23,803 nt of DNA from JANOBJ01 sp031411575 (GTDB taxonomy: Bacteria > Pseudomonadota > Gammaproteobacteria > Burkholderiales > Burkholderiaceae_C): the NCBI GenBank assembly GCA_031411575.1, contig JANOBJ010000001.1, positions 1-23,803 on the forward strand, read 5' to 3'. Shown piece after piece: positions 6,823 to 13,519 of this stretch (within the stretch, counting starts at the first letter, position 1; every line of letters begins with the position of its first letter). The notes below the pieces were generated by a model. It did not search any database. It was not told the origin of the DNA and was given only the letters and a program-made list of their open reading frames with translations. A program made the translations under genes and the position numbers.

Positions 6823-8559
6823 ATGATGAATTTGACCACGCGTGAGTTCTTCCAGGTGCTGGGCGCCGGCACCATGGCCGGCATGGGTCTGGGGGCGTGG
6901 GCAGATGCGGACGCTGCGGTGGCTGCCCAGGGCCTGTATGACATCCCGAAGTTCGGCAATGTGTCGTTCCTGCACATGACCGACTGCCACGCGCAACTCA
7001 AGCCGATTTATTTCCGCGAGCCGAACGTCAATCTGGGTATCGGCGGCATGAAGGCGAACCTGCCCCACCTGGTGGGCGAGCATCTTCTGAAGGCCGCCGG
7101 TATCCGGCCCGGCACGGCCGAGGCGCACGCGCTGACCTACCTCGATTTCGAGAAGGCGGCACGCCGCTATGGCAAGGTGGGCGGCTTCGCGCACCTGGCC
7201 ACATTGGTCAAGCGTTTGAAGGGCAGCCGCCCGGGCGCCTTGCTGCTCGACGGGGGCGACACCTGGCAGGGGTCGGGCACGGCGCTGTGGACCAACGGGC
7301 AGGACATGGTCGATGCCTGCAAGCTGCTCGGTGTGGACGTGATGACCGGGCACTGGGAGTTCACGTTGGGCATGGAGCGCGTCAAGGAAATCATCGACAA
7401 GGACTTTGCCGGCAAGGTGGAGTTTCTGGCGCAAAACATCAAGACCAACGACTTCGGCGATCCGGTGTTCAAGCCGTATGTGATCCGCGAGATCAACGGC
7501 GTGCCCTGCGCCATCATCGGTCAGGCGTTCCCGTACACGCCGATCGCCAACCCGCGCTACCTGATGGCGGACTGGGCCTTCGGCATCCAGGACGAGAACA
7601 TGCAGAAGATGGTCGACGAGGCGCGCGGCAAGGGCGCGCAGGTCGTCGTCCTGCTGAGCCACAACGGCATGGATGTGGACCTGAAGATGGCCACGCGCGT
7701 GAGTGGCATCGACGCCATCCTGGGTGGCCACACGCACGACGGCATGCCTGTGGCCAGCATCGTGAGCAACAAGGGCGGCAAGACCATCGTGACCAACGCG
7801 GGCTCGAACAGCAAGTTCCTGGGCGTGCTCGATCTCGAGGTGAAGGACAGGAAGGTCGCCGATTTCCGCTACAAGCTGCTGCCCGTGTTTGCCAACATGC
7901 TGCCCGCCGACAAGGAGATGGACGCGCTGATCACCCGCGTGCGCGCCCCTTACGAGGCCAAGCTGGCCGAGAAGCTGGCGGTCACCGAGGGCACGCTCTA
8001 CCGCAGGGGCAATTTCAACGGCACGGGTGACCAGCTGCTGGTGGACGCGCTGATGGACGTGCAGGGCGCCGAGATTGCGTTCTCGCCCGGCTTCCGCTGG
8101 GGCACGACGCTGCTGCCCGGGCAGGCCATCACCCGCGAGTGGCTGATGGACATGACCGCCACGACCTACTCGTACGCCACCGTCACCGACATGACGGGCG
8201 AGACGATCAAGACCGTGCTGGAAGACGTGGCCGACAACCTGTTCAACCCCGACCCGTACTACCAGCAGGGCGGCGACATGGTGCGCGTGGGCGGCCTGCA
8301 GTACAGCATAGACCCTGTTGCCGCCATGGGCCGGCGCATCGGCGACATGCGCCTGAACGGCAAGCCGATCGAGGCCGGCAAAACCTACAGAGTGGCCGGC
8401 TGGGCGCCGGTTGCCGAAGAGGCGCGCACCGCGCCGGGCAACAAGAAGATATGGGACGTGGTGGAGCAGTGGCTCCGGGCACGCGGCGGCAAGGTGACGC
8501 CGCGCCAGCTCAACGCGCCCCGGCTGCTCAATGTGCTGCCCAATCCCGGTGTGAACTGA
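6823..8559 (+). CDS. soxB: Thiosulfohydrolase SoxB
   Basis: SoxB is the dimanganese hydrolase that releases sulfate from the SoxY-bound thiosulfonate in the periplasm. The 578-residue protein has the metallophosphatase core: D54 and H56 in HMTDCHAQL, D146 in DGGDTWQG, the SoxB-typical GHWEFT (H177) in place of the GNHE of 5'-nucleotidases, H280 in LSHNG, and H303 and H305 in GGHTHDG. The 5'-nucleotidase C-terminal domain follows from about residue 385. ATGATG gives two possible starts, 6823 or 6826; neither has a clear ribosome site. The export signal is odd: N-L-T-T-R-E-F-F has only one arginine where SoxB Tat signals normally have two. No distinct terminator was seen after it. Confidence 0.96.
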   Translation: MMNLTTREFFQVLGAGTMAGMGLGAWADADAAVAAQGLYDIPKFGNVSFLHMTDCHAQLKPIYFREPNVNLGIGGMKANLPHLVGEHLLKAAGIRPGTAEAHALTYLDFEKAARRYGKVGGFAHLATLVKRLKGSRPGALLLDGGDTWQGSGTALWTNGQDMVDACKLLGVDVMTGHWEFTLGMERVKEIIDKDFAGKVEFLAQNIKTNDFGDPVFKPYVIREINGVPCAIIGQAFPYTPIANPRYLMADWAFGIQDENMQKMVDEARGKGAQVVVLLSHNGMDVDLKMATRVSGIDAILGGHTHDGMPVASIVSNKGGKTIVTNAGSNSKFLGVLDLEVKDRKVADFRYKLLPVFANMLPADKEMDALITRVRAPYEAKLAEKLAVTEGTLYRRGNFNGTGDQLLVDALMDVQGAEIAFSPGFRWGTTLLPGQAITREWLMDMTATTYSYATVTDMTGETIKTVLEDVADNLFNPDPYYQQGGDMVRVGGLQYSIDPVAAMGRRIGDMRLNGKPIEAGKTYRVAGWAPVAEEARTAPGNKKIWDVVEQWLRARGGKVTPRQLNAPRLLNVLPNPGVN

Positions 8560-8600
8560 CGCTGCGGGAGCCGTCCGCCCCCGACTTTCTGACGATGTGC

Positions 8601-8629
8601 TTGACATGTCACCGATAGGTGACTAGTAT
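8601..8629 (+). promoter_or_regulatory. Near-consensus promoter of the nitroreductase-tetR pair
   Basis: TTGACA (8601-8606), a perfect -35, is followed after exactly 17 bases by TAGTAT (8624-8629), a five-of-six -10. Transcription would start near 8636, about 68 bases before the gene. The spacer is filled by a perfect palindromic operator, and a second lies just past the start site, so a strong promoter under tight repression is expected. Confidence 0.8.
8608..8623. promoter_or_regulatory. TetR-type operator O1 in the promoter spacer
   Basis: GTCACC-GATA-GGTGAC is a perfect six-base inverted repeat with a four-base centre. It occupies the 17-base spacer between -35 and -10, where a bound repressor would block RNA polymerase. 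It matches O2 in 12 of 16 positions. Confidence 0.75.
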
Positions 8630-8640
8630 CCGATTCCATG

Positions 8641-8662
8641 CAAGTCACTTATTGGTGACTTG
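8641..8662. promoter_or_regulatory. TetR-type operator O2 downstream of the start site
   Basis: CAAGTCAC-TTATTG-GTGACTTG has eight-base perfect arms around a six-base centre; its core GTCACT-TATT-GGTGAC parallels O1. The centres of O1 and O2 are 36 bases apart. The site falls at about +6 to +27 of the predicted transcript. The TetR encoded two genes on is the natural candidate to bind it. Confidence 0.75.
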
Positions 8663-8703
8663 CGGTCCGGAAACCGTTCAACCCACGTTCAGGAGATGTC
8701 GCC

Positions 8704-9897
8704 ATGGGCGTCCAGCCATCCCGCAGAAACTTCATCCACCTCGTCGGCGGGGGCACCCTCGTCGCCGCCACCTTGCCATTGGCGGCGTGTGGGTCAGGCT
8801 ACCCTCCCGAAGCCGTCGCCGCCTGGCAGGGCCCGGGCAATCAGCCGGACCTGCGGCGCTGGGCACTCGCCCACGCCATGCTGGCACCCAATTCGCACAA
8901 CCGCCAACCGTGGCTGGCCGATCTGCGCGAGCCCAACGCCATCGTGCTGAGCGTGGACCGTGCCCGCACGTTGCCCATGACCGACCCGTGGTTCCGCCAG
9001 ATCATCGTGAGCCAGGGCACCTTCCTCGAGTTGCTGGTCATGGCGCTGAAAGAGCGTGGCATTGACCCGCAGGTGCAGCTGTTTCCGCAGGGCGAGCCGG
9101 GCGAGAAGACGCTGGACGACCGGCCCGTGGCCCGCGTCAGCTGGACGCCCGGCGCTCCGGCGCCCGCCAAAGACCCGCTGTTCGCGCAGATTCTGAAGCG
9201 CCACACCGCCAAGGTGCCCTACGACACCACCCGGCCGGTCGATCCCGCGCACGTCGAGGCACTGAAGGCCGCAGTGCCCGCCATCCCGGGCCTCACGTTC
9301 GGCGCCACGCTGGAGCCGGGTCGCGTGGCGGCCCTGCGCACGCTGTGTGTCGAGTCCGCCAAGGTCGAGATCGGTACCCCGCGCACGGTGCTGGAAAGCC
9401 TGCAACTCATGCGCGTGGGGCCGGCCGAGATCGCGCAGCACCGCGATGGCATCAGCAGCATGAGCCCGATGATCCGCACGCTGTCGGCCGTTGGGATGTT
9501 CGACCGCAACGCCGCGCCAGCCGTAGGGTCCACCGGCTACAACAGTGCCCTCAAGCGGTTTGAGGAGCACAGCAACACGGCCATGGGGTTCTTCTGGCTC
9601 AACACCGACCAGGCTGCCGCGCGTGCGGCCGGCCGCATTCGCGCCAGCCAGGTGGACGCCGGGCGTGCCTACGTGCGGCTGCAGCTCAAGGCCACCGAAC
9701 TCGGCCTGCAGGTGCACCCGATGAGCCAGGCCAACCAGGAGTTTGACGAGATGAAGCCCTGGTACGAGCGGCTGCACCAGGCGCTGAATGGCCAGCCGGG
9801 CGAAGCACGGACGGTTCAGATGTTCTGCCGCGTCGGCTACTGCGCGCCGCAGCCGCACACACCGCGGCGCGAACTGGGCTCTATGATCCGGGCGTGA
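8704..9897 (+). CDS. Exported Acg-like nitroreductase-fold lipoprotein
   Basis: The 397-residue product begins with S-R7-R8-N-F-I and a hydrophobic stretch ending L-A-A-C29, so it should leave the cell by Tat and be lipidated. LAPNSHNRQPW near 60-70 is the FMN-binding signature of the Acg-like branch of the nitroreductase fold, and the C-terminal half has VRLQLKATELGLQVHPMSQ, which fits the second part of that fold. Acg-like proteins are degenerate nitroreductases of uncertain function, some thought to hold flavin without turning it over. AGGAGA (8691-8696) sets the start. The gene shares a promoter and a GTGA overlap with the TetR gene that follows. Substrate and redox partner cannot be read from the sequence. 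Confidence 0.8.
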   Translation: MGVQPSRRNFIHLVGGGTLVAATLPLAACGSGYPPEAVAAWQGPGNQPDLRRWALAHAMLAPNSHNRQPWLADLREPNAIVLSVDRARTLPMTDPWFRQIIVSQGTFLELLVMALKERGIDPQVQLFPQGEPGEKTLDDRPVARVSWTPGAPAPAKDPLFAQILKRHTAKVPYDTTRPVDPAHVEALKAAVPAIPGLTFGATLEPGRVAALRTLCVESAKVEIGTPRTVLESLQLMRVGPAEIAQHRDGISSMSPMIRTLSAVGMFDRNAAPAVGSTGYNSALKRFEEHSNTAMGFFWLNTDQAAARAAGRIRASQVDAGRAYVRLQLKATELGLQVHPMSQANQEFDEMKPWYERLHQALNGQPGEARTVQMFCRVGYCAPQPHTPRRELGSMIRA

Positions 9898-10565
9898 TCG
9901 AAACCACCCCCGTCGCCCACGCGCTGGTACCTGAGGCCAGCGCCACGGCCCCGCGCCCGCGCGACCGCGAGGCCACGCGCGACCGCATCCTGCAGGCTGT
10001 GGGTGAGGTGCTGGCGCGCGACGGCTTTGGCAAGCTCGGCGTCAATGCCATTGCCAAGCAGGCGGGTGTGGACAAGGTGCTGATCTACCGCTACTTCGGC
10101 GGACTGCCCGAACTGCTGCAAGCCTGGGGCGGAAGCGGGCAGTTCTGGCCGCACGTGACCGATCTGCTGGGGGATGACCCCCACACCTTCCTCGCATTGC
10201 CCACCGCCCAGCGCTATGCGCAGTTCTTCGACCGTTTCATCGACGCGCTGCGCGCGCGGCCCCTCACGCTGGAGATCATGGCGGCCGAGGTGGTGGAGCG
10301 CAACGAACTCACCGCCATTCTGGAGACCGAGCGCGAACAGTGGGGCGAGGAAGCCGCGCGCACCATCGGCGGCGCGGCATGGCAAACGCAGCCGGGGCTA
10401 CCCGGCATCACGCTGCTGCTGGTGGGGGGCGTGCAGTACCTGCTGGTGCGCAGCCGCAAGATCCGGGTGTTCGGCGGCATCGATATCCAGTCTGACGAGG
10501 GCTGGAACGAGCTGAAAGCCAGCATCCGCGCGATGGCGCAGGGGTTGCTCGGCGGGCACCGCTGA
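9894..10565 (+). CDS. TetR-family transcriptional regulator
   Basis: The 223-residue protein has the TetR DNA-binding domain at about 25-75: TRDRILQAVGEVLARDGF, then the helix-turn-helix VNAIAKQAGVDKVLIYRYFGG. The rest is a helical ligand-binding domain with no recognised specificity. It starts at a GTG that overlaps the stop of the nitroreductase-like gene (GTGA), so the two are co-translated. The twin palindromes at 8608-8623 and 8644-8659 are its likely sites, giving repression of both genes and of itself. The inducer is probably linked to the substrate of the exported flavoprotein. The first 20 residues are variable and the start could be slightly downstream. Confidence 0.9.
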   Translation: MIETTPVAHALVPEASATAPRPRDREATRDRILQAVGEVLARDGFGKLGVNAIAKQAGVDKVLIYRYFGGLPELLQAWGGSGQFWPHVTDLLGDDPHTFLALPTAQRYAQFFDRFIDALRARPLTLEIMAAEVVERNELTAILETEREQWGEEAARTIGGAAWQTQPGLPGITLLLVGGVQYLLVRSRKIRVFGGIDIQSDEGWNELKASIRAMAQGLLGGHR

Positions 10566-10595
10566 GCCAGCACCACGTGCCAGGCCACCAGGCCA

Positions 10596-12401
10596 TCAGG
10601 TCGTGCTTTGCTTGAGTTGATACAGCGCAGCTGAGCCGGCGGGCAGCTTTTCCAGCTCCCAGCGCTTGCTGTGAAACGCCGCTGCCGTGGGTCGGTGTGC
10701 GATCGAGATCAACGCGCCGCCGGCCTTCTGCGCCTGTGCCACGAGGCGCTCGTACAGCGTTTTCTCGGCCGCTTCGTCCAGTGCGCTGGTGGCCTCATCA
10801 GCAAAAATCCACTTGGGTTGCTTGAGCAGCACGCGTGCGATCGCCAGCCGCTGCTGTTCGCCGCCGCTGAGCTTCTGGCTCCAGGCGTCTTCTTCGTCGA
10901 GCCGGTGCGCCAGGTCGGGCAGCAGGGCGTCGTTCAGGGCCTGACGCAGGGCGCCGTCGGTGTAGTCACCGGGCGGTTTCGGGTAGGCCAGCGCATCGCG
11001 CAGCCGGCCGTTCGGGAAGTACGGCCGCTGCGGGATGAACATGGCCTCGCTGTCAAACTGCGCGGGCCGCGACAGCGCGCCGCTGGCAAACGGCCAGATG
11101 CCGGCGAGCGCGCGGAACAGCGTGGATTTGCCGCTGCCGGATGGCCCCTTCACCAGCACCCGGTCGCCCGGACCGGCCTGCAGGTTCACGCCGTCCAGCA
11201 GCACCGCGCCCGTGGGCAACGCCAGGCGCAGATGGGTAGCGGTCAGATCGGAGGAGTTGTTTGCTATTATATTAATAGCATCAGATGTCCCACTGGGTAG
11301 CACGTGAGGCCTATTTTGCTCTAGAAGATGGGTTTCGAAGCTGGTCAGCCGGTCGGTCGTGGCGCGCCAGGCTGCCAGCTGGTCGTAGTGGTCCACAAAC
11401 CAGCTCAATGAGTCCTGCACGCGGCCGAAGGCGGATGCAATCTGCATCAGCTGGCCGAGCTGGATCGCGCCCGAGAAGAAGCGCGGCGCTGCCACGATGA
11501 AAGGGAACACCACCGCCGCCTGGCCAAAGCCCACGGTGAACCAGGTCAGGTTCTTCTGGGTTTTCAGCAGCTGCAGGTAGTTGGACAGCACGTTTGAGAA
11601 GCGCGAGTCGATCTGCTGCCGCTCGACCATCTCGCCCTTGTCGAGCGCAATCGACTCGCTGTACTCGCGCACCCGCACCATGTGGTGGCGGAAATCCGCC
11701 TCGTAGCGCTGTTGCCGAAAGTTCAGCGCGATCAGCGGCCGCCCGATGTAGTGCGTGATCACGCTGCCCGCCACGCAGTACAACACCGCCATCCACACCA
11801 TGAAGCCCGGAATGTTGTAGCTGCTGCCGCCCAGGCTGAATGCGAAGGCGCCCGACAGGCCCCACAAGATGCCGACAAAGCTCACCAGCGTCACCACCGC
11901 ATTCAGCAACCCCATGCTCAAGGACACGGTGTAGCTGGTGAACAGGTTCACATCTTCCTGGATGCGCTGGTCCGGGTTGTCGGGCGTGGCACCGTCGCCG
12001 GGGGTGGCAAAGCGCGCCAGCTCCAGCTTGTAGAAGGCCTGGTTGGCCAGCCAGCGCTGCACGTAGTGGTCCGTCATCCAGGCGCGCCAGCGCATCTCGA
12101 GCAGTTGCGTGACGTAAAACTTGTAGACCGCGATGATGATGTAGGCGAACGCGAGGTAGGTAAACCGCCCCAGCTGCTCCCAGAACACCGGCTGGTTCTT
12201 GTTCTGCAGCGCGTCGTAGAACAGCCGGTTCCAGTCGTTGATCTGCACCAGCATGTACACGGCCAGCAGGTTCAGCGCTACGATGGTCGCGAGCATCAGC
12301 CGCGCCTTCCATTTTTCCCCGGACTGGAAATAAGGCAGCGACAGCGCCATGACCCGGGCGGCAAACGCCCTGAACGAGACAAACTTTTCAACCAGGGTCA
12401 T
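10596..12401 (-). CDS. SbmA/BacA-like ABC transporter, fused permease and ATPase
   Basis: This 601-residue protein is a half-transporter with its own ATPase. Residues 1-350 form the membrane domain, with hydrophobic segments such as ATIVALNLLAVYMLV and YLAFAYIIIAVYKFYV and the WRAWMTDHYVQRWL loop typical of the ABC_membrane_2 (SbmA/BacA, YddA) family. The ATPase half has Walker A GPSGSGKST (about 418-426), signature LSGGEQQR (about 508) and Walker B WIFADEATSALD (about 528). Relatives move peptides, cobalamin-like compounds or long-chain lipids. The start is ATG 12401, where GGAG precedes it and the family homology begins; the upstream frame reads through a repeat. An AT-rich repeat encodes part of the linker (about 372-381). 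It converges with tetR. Confidence 0.9.
   Translation of the reverse strand: MTLVEKFVSFRAFAARVMALSLPYFQSGEKWKARLMLATIVALNLLAVYMLVQINDWNRLFYDALQNKNQPVFWEQLGRFTYLAFAYIIIAVYKFYVTQLLEMRWRAWMTDHYVQRWLANQAFYKLELARFATPGDGATPDNPDQRIQEDVNLFTSYTVSLSMGLLNAVVTLVSFVGILWGLSGAFAFSLGGSSYNIPGFMVWMAVLYCVAGSVITHYIGRPLIALNFRQQRYEADFRHHMVRVREYSESIALDKGEMVERQQIDSRFSNVLSNYLQLLKTQKNLTWFTVGFGQAAVVFPFIVAAPRFFSGAIQLGQLMQIASAFGRVQDSLSWFVDHYDQLAAWRATTDRLTSFETHLLEQNRPHVLPSGTSDAINIIANNSSDLTATHLRLALPTGAVLLDGVNLQAGPGDRVLVKGPSGSGKSTLFRALAGIWPFASGALSRPAQFDSEAMFIPQRPYFPNGRLRDALAYPKPPGDYTDGALRQALNDALLPDLAHRLDEEDAWSQKLSGGEQQRLAIARVLLKQPKWIFADEATSALDEAAEKTLYERLVAQAQKAGGALISIAHRPTAAAFHSKRWELEKLPAGSAALYQLKQSTT
11260..11286. repeat. 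Short AT-rich palindromic repeat, copy 2, inside the ABC gene
   Basis: TTGCTAT (11261-11267), seven variable bases and ATAGCATCAGA correspond closely to copy 1 at 1557-1586. Here the repeat is read in frame on the minus strand and gives the segment around D-A-I-N-I-I-A-N-N-S-S between the membrane and ATPase domains. Confidence 0.75.
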
Positions 12402-12467
12402 GAGGCAACTCCAACAGGTGTTGCTGCATCGTACCTGCGGCGGCGCAGTCGGGTATTGGGCGCCGTC

Positions 12468-12576
12468 CACGCAGTGGGCGAGCGTGGGGGCCAAGTTTCG
12501 CCGCCTGGCCGCCCCAAGGTGAAACGCGCCCCCTCGGGGGGCAGCGCAGCACACGCAGTGGCAAGCGTGGGGGCTA
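12468..12576. repeat. GC-rich hairpin repeat between the ABC and nucleotidase genes
   Basis: Two AGCGTGGGGG motifs (12481-12490 and 12564-12573), each preceded by an ACGCAGTGG segment, flank two potential hairpins. The first is GTTTCGCC (12495-12502) with GGTGAAAC (12518-12525). The second is the strong GCCCCCTCGGGGGGC (12528-12542). The same GCCCCC hairpin with AGCGTGGGGG at the same 38-base offset recurs at 23736-23803. The right edge supplies the TAG stop of the nucleotidase gene. The hairpins could limit transcription or protect RNA ends between the two minus-strand genes. I remember similar elements from comamonad genomes; this was not searched. Confidence 0.75.
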
Positions 12577-13467
12577 GTTCCTCACCCCGCTGGCGACGTG
12601 GCCCGAGGGCACGTGCCGCGCGGCGGATTCGATGTGGCCGGTCTGGTCGTCAAAGAAAAAGTCGGGCGCAAACTCACGCAGGAACGGGCCTTTCTCCAGA
12701 CCACCGAGGAACATCGCCTCATCAACCTGGATGTTCCAGTCCATCAGCGTGCGGATAGCGCGCTCGTGCGCCGGGGCGCTGCGGGCCGTCACCAGCGCGG
12801 TGCGGATGCGCATGGCGGGCGTTCCTTCCTTTTGCAGGCGGTGCAACGCGACCAGCAGTGGCTTGAACGGCCCTGCCGACAGCGGCAGCGCGGCCTTGTC
12901 TTTTTCGTGCTGCTGGAAGGCCGACAGGCCTTCGGCCTGGAACACGCGCTCGGCCTCGTCGCTGAACAGCACGGCGTCGCCGTCAAAGGCAATACGCACC
13001 TCATGCGGGTGCGCGTCGCTCGCGTGCACCGACAGCGGGTACACCTGCGCGGCCGGCACACCGGCATCCAGCGCTGCGCGCACGTCGCTCAGGTGGGCCG
13101 ACAGGAACAGGTTGGCGTTCAGCGGTTTGAGGTAGCGCCAGGGCGGCTCACCGCGCGTGAAACTGCCGCGCTGGATCGGCAGCCCGTAATGCTGGGCCGA
13201 GCGGAACACCCGCATGCCCGATACCGGGTCGTTGCGTGACAGGATCACCACCTCCACCCGCTGTGCCGTGCTGTCATTGAAGGCCAGCAGCTTCTGCACC
13301 AGCGAAAACGCCACGCCGGGCAGCGCGGGTTGCTCCAGCCGGTCCAGTTGCAGCTTCATGTAGGCGGTATCGTCGCCTTGCTCGAAAACCTCGTTCTCCT
13401 GTTCGAAATCAAACAGCGCGCGCGAGGAAATCGCGACGACGAGTTGGCCGTCGAGCGTCACGCCCAT
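12574..13467 (-). CDS. Predicted 5'-nucleotidase
   Basis: The 297-residue product resembles the bacterial 5'-nucleotidase family Pfam PF06189: MGVTLDGQLVVAISSRALFD at the start, EVVILSRNDP, then VLFSDEAERVFQAEGL and, near the end, EAMFLGGLEKGPFL and DFFFDDQTGHIE. The aspartates in ISSRALFD, FSDEAE and FFDDQ are the likely metal or nucleophile positions. It has no signal or membrane segment, so it is cytoplasmic; the likely reaction is hydrolysis of nucleoside monophosphates. ATG 13467 is chosen; an upstream in-frame TTG at 13506 adds an arginine-rich stretch that looks like non-coding sequence. It lies 52 bases after gspF on the same strand and may be read through from the secretion operon. 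Its stop codon lies at the edge of a repeat. Confidence 0.8.
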   Translation of the reverse strand: MGVTLDGQLVVAISSRALFDFEQENEVFEQGDDTAYMKLQLDRLEQPALPGVAFSLVQKLLAFNDSTAQRVEVVILSRNDPVSGMRVFRSAQHYGLPIQRGSFTRGEPPWRYLKPLNANLFLSAHLSDVRAALDAGVPAAQVYPLSVHASDAHPHEVRIAFDGDAVLFSDEAERVFQAEGLSAFQQHEKDKAALPLSAGPFKPLLVALHRLQKEGTPAMRIRTALVTARSAPAHERAIRTLMDWNIQVDEAMFLGGLEKGPFLREFAPDFFFDDQTGHIESAARHVPSGHVASGVRN

Positions 13468-13519
13468 GGAGAACCCCAGGTGGCAACGCCGTGCCCGAAG
13501 CGACAATCGTGGGAGCGCA

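Noticed and set aside
6808..8607. 599-codon minus-strand open frame opposite soxB
   Set aside because: It is longer than soxB but low-complexity His/Arg/Val-rich sequence without any domain; SoxB motifs on the plus strand are complete, so this is codon-usage shadow.
10566..10595. Bidirectional terminator between tetR and the ABC gene
   Set aside because: Only short imperfect repeats without T-runs were found in this 30-base gap between convergent genes.
12402..12554. N-terminal extension of the ABC transporter to 12554
   Set aside because: The extra 51 residues are translated from a GC-rich dispersed repeat and have no family similarity; ATG 12401 has a ribosome site.
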